A stretch of 6,492 bases of DNA from an uncultured Saprospiraceae bacterium. GTDB lineage: Bacteria > Bacteroidota > Bacteroidia > Chitinophagales > Saprospiraceae. The notes under the pieces were generated by a model. The model was not told the origin of the DNA. It ran no database searches and saw only the letters and a list, made by a program, of their open reading frames with translations. A program made the position numbers and the translations under genes. Below, piece after piece: positions 1-4,540 of the stretch. The DNA lies in contig CAJQNM010000437.1 of assembly GCA_905479665.1 (NCBI GenBank), positions 1-6,492 of the forward strand, written 5' to 3'. Positions within the stretch are counted from its first letter, which is position 1. Every line of letters begins with the position of its first letter.

Positions 1-2383
1 CAGCCAGCAGCCTTAGTTTGATGCGATCCTCGTCAATGATCAAACTACGTTTATGTTGATGGTCAAAAACAAGCTCGCCATTTAGCATGACACTGATGCC
101 GTCGTTGCTGCCCAGGCTGGCCAGAACTTCCTGAGCGAGAGAGCTCTCGATCTGCGCATATGCATAGACCACAGCACCTTTCAGATCTCCGTAGTAGGCT
201 CTTAGATCGATCTGATCATCAGGTATGGATTGATGCTTCATCCACATCTTTTTGGTCCCGTCTGTCCCAATTTGCCAATCACCCGGAATGGGCTGCACCT
301 GGGTTTCGCCACCGCTGGGCTCGAGAAAATCTGCAAAGGGTGGAGAAAATGCCTCGATGCGGTATGGGCCGTTTAGCAACCAATAGGTGAAGTACCCACT
401 GCTCGTCTCGTTTATGCCAAGTTGCACCTGTTCGGGCACCGGCAGGAAGTTGTTTTCTGCCGAATTAAAATTTAGAGCAGCTTGCTCAAGGCGCTTGACA
501 AGTGCATAAAATCTCCGGTTGCGCTGTGCATAAAGCGAGATTGCCTCTTCGGTCCAGTGATCGCGGTTTTCAATAAACCACAGAGACTCAAATTCGTCAC
601 CGAGCTGTTGCCATTGTGAGCCCAATTTCTTTGCCCGAAGGATTATCTCTTCTATCGCACTGGAGACTTTTTCTGGCCTAGAAATTTGGTCGAAGCATAA
701 TGCTTGGTACTGGCTGGAGAGTGCGACCAGCTCACGCTTTGAAAAAGCGATCAATTTCAATTGCTCTGCGGTAAACTGCCAGCTACGCAAGTCAGGATGT
801 GAAGGAGCTTGGTCAAAAAGAGCTGTGGCACTGTCACAGAGCATTTCGATTTCTTTGTGATCAGTGAGGTCAAATGTAAGGTTGGCTCCGTATTCCGGTA
901 TGAGAGGTTGTCTGATGAAGGCATTGGTCATGCTCTGTGTGGCAGAAAATTTCTTCAGCTTGCCAAGCTTGGCAACCCCATTTGCAAGGAAATGACTTGA
1001 GTCATCCGTCGTAGGAAAGCTCCAGATGTATTCCATCTCCTTCGACTCAAGGGTATGATCTACGTGCCAGGACCGAGCTGCCCCTGCAACTACCCCAGGC
1101 CAATCACGTTGAAAAAAATGACGGCCGCCATCATCCCAAACGGTGAGCATCATTCCTTTGGCTCCCTTGGCATATCCCTCACGGACAAAGCCATCAATAT
1201 TGCCAAAGGTCTCCTCAAAATCTGGCATAAAGCGATTGCTATTAAGTATACCTGGGCAGATCCAAAAATTCAGATTTCGCGAAGCAATGGGATCAATCCA
1301 GTCATTAAAATGTGCACGATCACTGTAGTCCCAAGTGAGTAGGGTAGTCGACTTTGGAATTTGAGTAAAGGCTTCGGGGTGCTCTAGGAGCATGTCGGCC
1401 CACATCATTGGCTTCTTTCCGGCCCGGATCAAATTTTCCAATAGGGGCACCATATGTCGTGCATAGATGATGCCGGCGCCCAGAGAGTCGGCCAGGGGTT
1501 TCAGTACTCCGCGAGATAGATCCCAGGCTTCATCACCGTTTATGTTAAAATAATTACTTGAGAATGCCGAGAGCATATCCGCCTGTACTTCCGTGAGAAA
1601 TTTTCGGGCAGGCAAACTGGTCGGATCCAGCATGCGCTCGGTGATACCCAGCGATCGATATTGAGGGTGTTGCAGGATTTTTTCGAAATGTCCGAGCGAT
1701 TGAAAGCTTCCAATAAGTTCAATATTGTAGCCAGCGGCAAAGTCTGAGAGGAGTTTAAATTCCTCTAGATCGATACCATTTCTGGGGGCGAAGGATCCAT
1801 GTACATTGGTCTTCACTATATCTTCGATGTAAAAAGTGAGACCGTTTATTTTCAGACTTGCTAATCGCTCTATCTGAGATTTGAGATAAGCCGTGTTCGG
1901 GATGGGGCCACGGCTTATGTCGTCCATCACCACGCGATGCTCAAGGTCTGGCCAATCAAGGATGCGTTGGCATGGGACGGCAGAAGTACCATAGTGGTCC
2001 TTGAGTTGTAATAATGTTTGCACACCGTAGAAAAGTCCAGCAGGATGTGCAGCTGTGAGGGTTACCTCATCTGGTTGTATCTCAAGGTGATATGCTTCGT
2101 CGTTTCGAAAGTCCTGATTTGAGAGCAAACTCAACTTGAGTATAAGCGAGGAGGTGGAGTCTTCAGAAAAGTGGCCCTTCAACAAATCCAGGATGAGCAA
2201 CGGCTCCAGCTGCCGAGGGAGCGGATGATCAATCTGCAAAGGTCGGGTAAGCTGGCAAGTGCCTGGTAGTGCCTCAACTTCTTGTGGTGGTGGCAGGAGA
2301 GTCGATTGTGCAGAACCAATGAGAATGGTGAAAAACATGGCTAGGCATATAGTCGTAAATATTCTGATTGATGACATCTGCAT
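1..2383 (-). CDS. Exported GH20-family beta-N-acetylhexosaminidase, HexD-like catalytic domain (C-terminus cut by window edge)
   Basis: The frame is open from an ATG at 2383 to the left edge: 794 codons without a stop. Residues 1-25 form a Sec signal peptide (hydrophobic core FTTICLAMFFTILIG, likely cleavage after GSA, no lipobox), so the enzyme should be periplasmic or surface-exposed. Residues about 35-150 resemble the GH20 N-terminal alpha/beta domain, with the typical HPAGLFYGVQTLLQL segment. The barrel starts at R150 (RVVMDDISRGPIP, equivalent to the sugar-binding Arg motif). It continues through FYIED (184-188), SLGHFEKIL, the catalytic Asp-Glu pair D284-E285 and W416 in TVWDDGG. The FYIED and LGHFE motifs resemble the HexD branch of GH20. 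GH20 enzymes remove terminal GlcNAc or GalNAc by substrate-assisted catalysis. The usual H-x-G-G-D-E reads NINGDE here. A helical region (about 430-650) and a C-terminal sugar-binding-like domain (NGISVMLNGELVFD near 747-760) follow. A second in-frame ATG lies at 2377. Family assignment is fairly sure; substrate is not. Confidence 0.8.
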   Translation of the reverse strand, partial: MQMSSIRIFTTICLAMFFTILIGSAQSTLLPPPQEVEALPGTCQLTRPLQIDHPLPRQLEPLLILDLLKGHFSEDSTSSLILKLSLLSNQDFRNDEAYHLEIQPDEVTLTAAHPAGLFYGVQTLLQLKDHYGTSAVPCQRILDWPDLEHRVVMDDISRGPIPNTAYLKSQIERLASLKINGLTFYIEDIVKTNVHGSFAPRNGIDLEEFKLLSDFAAGYNIELIGSFQSLGHFEKILQHPQYRSLGITERMLDPTSLPARKFLTEVQADMLSAFSSNYFNINGDEAWDLSRGVLKPLADSLGAGIIYARHMVPLLENLIRAGKKPMMWADMLLEHPEAFTQIPKSTTLLTWDYSDRAHFNDWIDPIASRNLNFWICPGILNSNRFMPDFEETFGNIDGFVREGYAKGAKGMMLTVWDDGGRHFFQRDWPGVVAGAARSWHVDHTLESKEMEYIWSFPTTDDSSHFLANGVAKLGKLKKFSATQSMTNAFIRQPLIPEYGANLTFDLTDHKEIEMLCDSATALFDQAPSHPDLRSWQFTAEQLKLIAFSKRELVALSSQYQALCFDQISRPEKVSSAIEEIILRAKKLGSQWQQLGDEFESLWFIENRDHWTEEAISLYAQRNRRFYALVKRLEQAALNFNSAENNFLPVPEQVQLGINETSSGYFTYWLLNGPYRIEAFSPPFADFLEPSGGETQVQPIPGDWQIGTDGTKKMWMKHQSIPDDQIDLRAYYGDLKGAVVYAYAQIESSLAQEVLASLGSNDGISVMLNGELVFDHQHKRSLIIDEDRIKLRLLA

Positions 2384-2554
2384 AATTGAGGCCTTAATGT
2401 ACAATCTTATGAACTTTTTTAATTCGAAGCAAGATCCAAATAAATGGAGCGCTGGTAGGCTACCGTTGTTGGATCGGAAAAATTATTGGAACTGCTCTAG
2501 AACCTGTTTTAAGGGGAATTTAGAAGTATTTGGTTCGATTGTTATACAATTTGC

Positions 2555-2570
2555 AACAACTGTGGTTGTT
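2555..2570. repeat. Inverted repeat AACAAC-TGTG-GTTGTT
   Basis: Perfect 6-base arms surround a 4-base centre, 79 bases before the S74 start codon. It could be an operator or a weak RNA hairpin. It has no T-tract, so it is not a terminator. Short arms of low complexity make a chance origin possible. Confidence 0.35.
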
Positions 2571-2603
2571 CCGGGGTAGGCATCACTCTTCCTTTGTGAT
2601 AGC

Positions 2604-2620
2604 AAATGCAATACGCATTT
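2604..2620. repeat. Inverted repeat AAATGC-AATAC-GCATTT followed by T-rich run
   Basis: Perfect 6-base arms flank a 5-base centre. The right arm runs into TTATTATTAG. It lies 28 bases before the S74 start codon, so it would fall in or just upstream of the 5' leader. The stem is too AT-rich to be a convincing terminator, and the role is unknown. Confidence 0.35.
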
Positions 2621-2648
2621 TTATTATTAGACTTTAAACAATCAACAA

Positions 2649-3590
2649 ATGAAAATTGAATTACAAATTAGATGGATATTGATGGTTACGAGCTTCCTCT
2701 TTATCTGTACTTCCACAGCATCTGCACAACAATTGGAGGTAGAAGGTCCTGTTAAAGGTTCCCTCTATTTCTTAGGTGAAAAGTTGAAATTACTTCCAGC
2801 GGGAAGTGGTTCTAATAGCATACGTTTTGAAAATGATCAGGAAATATTGGCGGAATTTGATGCTTCGATTGGATCTGATCCACCAACCTTTAAGGTGGAG
2901 CAAATCCGCTTTGGAAATGTGAAAATTGGCAATCGATTTACGGGCGTGCAAAATGAGTTGTATATGCACATTGATCAGGGTGTAAGTGATGCGCAATTGA
3001 TGCGATTGGGTAGTTCGATTTCGGCGATCAATACGAATCGGCTTTTTCTGACGAGCGTATCGCTCTTGCATGGTCCGAGCAGTACGGGCAGTACCGGTCT
3101 GACTATTTATAACACTGGAGGCAATCAGAACGGCTGGAATCTCTACACCGCCAATGGCAGCGGTAATCTTGAGTTCTTTCATAACGGAGCCATAAAAGCT
3201 CGAGTCAGAGCGACCGATGGCGCCTGGGTGACGAATTCTGATCGTAGACTTAAGACGGAGATAGCAGCCTTGGGAACAATCTTACCGAAGCTTATGAAGT
3301 TGCAAGCGAGCACATATCAATTCAGTGAAACACCCAGCGATAAAGGCATGGTGGGATTTATAGCACAGGACGTGGAAGATGTTTTTCCCGATCTCGTTTA
3401 CTTTGATACAGAGAAGAAGTACTTCGGTTTGAATTATGCAGACTTTGGAGTATTGGCGGTAAAGGGATTGCAAGAACTCGCTGAAAAATTGACATTGGAA
3501 AGGAATAGGAACGATCAACTCCGCGAAGAACTCGATATGCTTCGAATGGATATGCAAAGACTGGAGCGAGTGGTGTTGGAGAAGAATTGA
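2649..3590 (+). CDS. Exported protein with C-terminal S74 intramolecular chaperone (tail fiber-type) domain
   Basis: The product has 313 residues. Residues 1-26 are a Sec signal peptide ending STASA before QQLEVEG, so the protein is exported. Residues 27-190 form a Gly/Asn/Ser-rich region expected to fold as beta structure, with the segment GNQNGWNLYTANGSGNLEFFHNG typical of Bacteroidota proteins annotated 'tail fiber domain-containing'. The S74 domain begins at S197 in SDRRLKTEI and continues with GFIAQDVEDVFPDLV (236-250) and LNYADFGVLAVKGLQELAEK (261-280). It ends in a predicted coiled coil (about 270-311). In phage endosialidases this domain drives trimer assembly and then cuts itself off just before the Ser, using a Ser-Lys dyad. 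S197 and K202 have the same spacing as that dyad. Self-cleavage is therefore plausible, releasing about 117 residues. The ATG follows an A-rich leader without a strong Shine-Dalgarno sequence. A phage origin is unlikely given the signal peptide and neighbours. The ligand or surface role is unknown. Confidence 0.9.
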   Translation: MKIELQIRWILMVTSFLFICTSTASAQQLEVEGPVKGSLYFLGEKLKLLPAGSGSNSIRFENDQEILAEFDASIGSDPPTFKVEQIRFGNVKIGNRFTGVQNELYMHIDQGVSDAQLMRLGSSISAINTNRLFLTSVSLLHGPSSTGSTGLTIYNTGGNQNGWNLYTANGSGNLEFFHNGAIKARVRATDGAWVTNSDRRLKTEIAALGTILPKLMKLQASTYQFSETPSDKGMVGFIAQDVEDVFPDLVYFDTEKKYFGLNYADFGVLAVKGLQELAEKLTLERNRNDQLREELDMLRMDMQRLERVVLEKN

Positions 3591-3859
3591 TAATGTGTAA
3601 ATCAAAGTATATGGCATTTCGCCAACGGATTTTTTCGGCGCTCCCACAGATTCGTAATCGGACATGTAATCAATTGTATGTCAGTGAATTGTAGGCGATT
3701 TGCTCTTTGCCATTCAACAATAGTACCGGATAAAATTGTCCAACTGGACAATGGTTGCACTCGTATTGGACATTTAAACCTTCCTATGGCATTGGTATAC
3801 CGCAGATTTGCAACGACAACAATTCTACTGTTGGGTTTTCAATTTAAACCGAGAAAGCG
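3591..3859. other. Non-coding spacer rich in dyads and repeated GGACA motifs
   Basis: This is 269 bases between the S74 stop and the first short frame. An open frame from 3678 to 4043 crosses part of it, but its product is Cys/Arg-rich with no recognisable features, and I do not call it a gene. The spacer contains the palindrome at 3735-3752. It also holds GGACATGTAATC (3660-3671) and the similar GGACATTTAAAC (3768-3779), two copies of ATTTAAACC (3772-3780, 3842-3850), GGTATACC (3794-3801) and the small dyad CAACA/TGTTG (3817-3833). A weak stem TGGC/GCCA at 3612-3624, followed six bases later by a run of six T, could be a poor terminator for the S74 gene. Confidence 0.5.
3735..3752. promoter_or_regulatory. 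Candidate operator: perfect 18-base palindrome
   Basis: ATTGTCCA-AC-TGGACAAT has perfect 8-base arms with a 2-base centre. The half-site TGGACA recurs in the same orientation at 3767-3772, exactly 22 bases after its first copy (3745-3750), about two helical turns. This geometry suits a dimeric repressor or activator site, placed about 110 bases before the first short frame. No T-tract follows, so a terminator role is unlikely. The binding protein cannot be identified from the sequence. Confidence 0.45.
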
Positions 3860-4063
3860 ATGCAAGTACTATCAACAATTAAACTGGTCACATGGTGTTC
3901 CACGACCGTTCAGCAATGTGTTGATCCCGGCAGTTGGGACCAACCTTTATCCGGCCGTATCATCCCTACGTGCGACTTGCAGGAAATCGAAATGGAAATC
4001 GGTGCTTCACTGGAATGCGAACTTGGATGGGAACTTGAGCTAAGCGAGGATTTAAATATATAG
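3860..4063 (+). CDS. Hypothetical small protein (doubtful)
   Basis: The product has 67 residues, is acidic towards its C-terminus (ECELGWELELSEDLNI), and contains four Cys and four Trp or aromatic positions. No signal peptide, membrane segment or known domain is recognised. In its favour, codon use in the second half is G-rich at first positions, as expected for coding DNA. A GAGAAAG run lies a few bases before the ATG, and the stop lies two bases before the next short frame at 4066. Against it are its length, the lack of any family signal, and the overlap with a longer unconvincing frame at 3678-4043. It may instead be a remnant of a decayed gene. Confidence 0.3.
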   Translation: MQVLSTIKLVTWCSTTVQQCVDPGSWDQPLSGRIIPTCDLQEIEMEIGASLECELGWELELSEDLNI

Positions 4064-4065
4064 TC

Positions 4066-4170
4066 ATGAAAGCGAATCAAATCAATTTAACTGTACTTCT
4101 CGTCGATTGGAATTATGACGGCATCCTCGATGAATTCGGAATAACAGGCAACATGTGGAAAATAGGATGA
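4066..4170 (+). CDS. Short frame with receiver-like N-terminal strand, translationally coupled to the HTH gene
   Basis: This 34-residue frame begins MKANQINLTVLLVDWNYDG. The NLTVLLVD stretch resembles the first beta strand of response-regulator receiver domains (usually VLLVDDH), but only one acidic residue remains. The phosphoacceptor Asp, Thr/Ser and Lys region that should follow over about 100 residues is absent. Its stop overlaps the ATG at 4167 as ATGA, an arrangement typical of translational coupling. It may be a leader peptide for the HTH gene, or the stub left when a full NarL-type regulator lost its receiver core. The receiver likeness is short and could be chance. Confidence 0.35.
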   Translation: MKANQINLTVLLVDWNYDGILDEFGITGNMWKIG

Positions 4171-4439
4171 AGTCTCTGATGATCGCTGTCGGCTCAGAAT
4201 ATAGCCAAGCCCAGATTCGACAACTGCCGGTTTCGAAGTCGCTACTAAGTGTGCGAGAACGAGAGATCTTAAAATTGCTCTCGTTTGGCTGCACCAATCG
4301 TGATATCAGCGCGGAGCTCTTTATCTCTCCAGAGACCATTAAGACACACCGTGCACACTTGATGCGTAAACTCCATGCCCGCAATGTTGCTATGTTGATC
4401 CGGCGAGGATTTGAATATGGCGTTCTGACACCGGAGTAA
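4167..4439 (+). CDS. Small LuxR/NarL-type helix-turn-helix transcriptional regulator without receiver domain
   Basis: From the ATG at 4167 the product has 90 residues. Residues 27-85 form a GerE/LuxR-type DNA-binding domain: LSVREREILKLLSFG (27-41), then TNRDISAELFIS (43-54) and the recognition helix SPETIKTHRAHLMRKL (54-69), ending ARNVAMLIRRGFEYG. The family binds DNA, usually as a dimer, and activates or represses nearby promoters. Most members have an N-terminal receiver or ligand-binding domain of 100 or more residues. Here only 26 residues precede the HTH, so it is either a stand-alone regulator or the surviving end of a broken one. The ATG at 4167 has GGAAAATAGG just upstream and overlaps the preceding stop, so I prefer it. 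A GTG at 4155 would add four residues. The TonB receptor frame begins 101 bases downstream on the same strand, making it the obvious candidate target. Confidence 0.8.
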   Translation: MKSLMIAVGSEYSQAQIRQLPVSKSLLSVREREILKLLSFGCTNRDISAELFISPETIKTHRAHLMRKLHARNVAMLIRRGFEYGVLTPE

Positions 4440-4459
4440 AGGAAGTAGGAAGATCGGGT

Positions 4460-4482
4460 GAATCATCTTTTTGAGAATCATC
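4460..4482. repeat. Direct repeat GAATCATC x2 upstream of the TonB receptor
   Basis: GAATCATC occurs at 4460-4467 and again at 4475-4482, a 15-base period, in the gap between the HTH gene and the receptor. It could be a tandem regulator site, but eight bases twice can arise by chance. No TAnnTTTG element is visible in this gap. Confidence 0.3.
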
Positions 4483-4540
4483 ACATCTATTGTGCCTAAA
4501 ATGTACGACCTTAATCTATTTCTATAAGGTAAAAATCCGC

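Larger units (their letters stand above)
2384..2648. other. Divergent intergenic spacer
   Basis: This AT-rich spacer lies between the starts of the minus-strand GH20 gene and the plus-strand S74 gene, so it should carry both promoters. I found no good match to the Bacteroidota -7 element TAnnTTTG on either strand. Frames crossing the spacer have no protein-like character and largely overlap the GH20 gene in antisense. Two small inverted repeats lie in the half nearer the S74 gene and are listed separately. Confidence 0.6.

Noticed and set aside
2404..2432. Sigma70-like TTGCTT-17-TAAGAT on the minus strand before the GH20 start
   Set aside because: The spacing is right but both hexamers match poorly. 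Bacteroidota use a different consensus, so such a match in AT-rich DNA carries little weight.
2649..3590. S74 gene as evidence for a prophage
   Set aside because: It has a Sec signal peptide, and no capsid, tail, integrase or lysis genes are nearby. Stand-alone exported S74 proteins are common in Bacteroidota chromosomes.
3612..3635. TGGC/GCCA stem followed by a six-T run after the S74 stop
   Set aside because: A four-base stem with the T-run displaced by six bases is too weak to call a terminator.
3794..3801. GGTATACC palindrome resembling the core of GntR-type sites
   Set aside because: Eight self-complementary bases are common by chance, and no GntR-family gene is in the window.
3678..4043. 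121-residue open frame crossing the dyad-rich spacer
   Set aside because: The product is Cys- and Arg-rich with no domain, signal peptide or plausible ribosome site, and it runs through the palindrome. The overlapping 3860-4063 frame looks slightly more protein-like.
4501..4527. Mini-frame MYDLNLFL before the TonB receptor as a leader peptide gene
   Set aside because: Eight codons without repeated regulatory codons or an attenuator hairpin are not enough for a gene call. It is mentioned only in connection with the receptor start.
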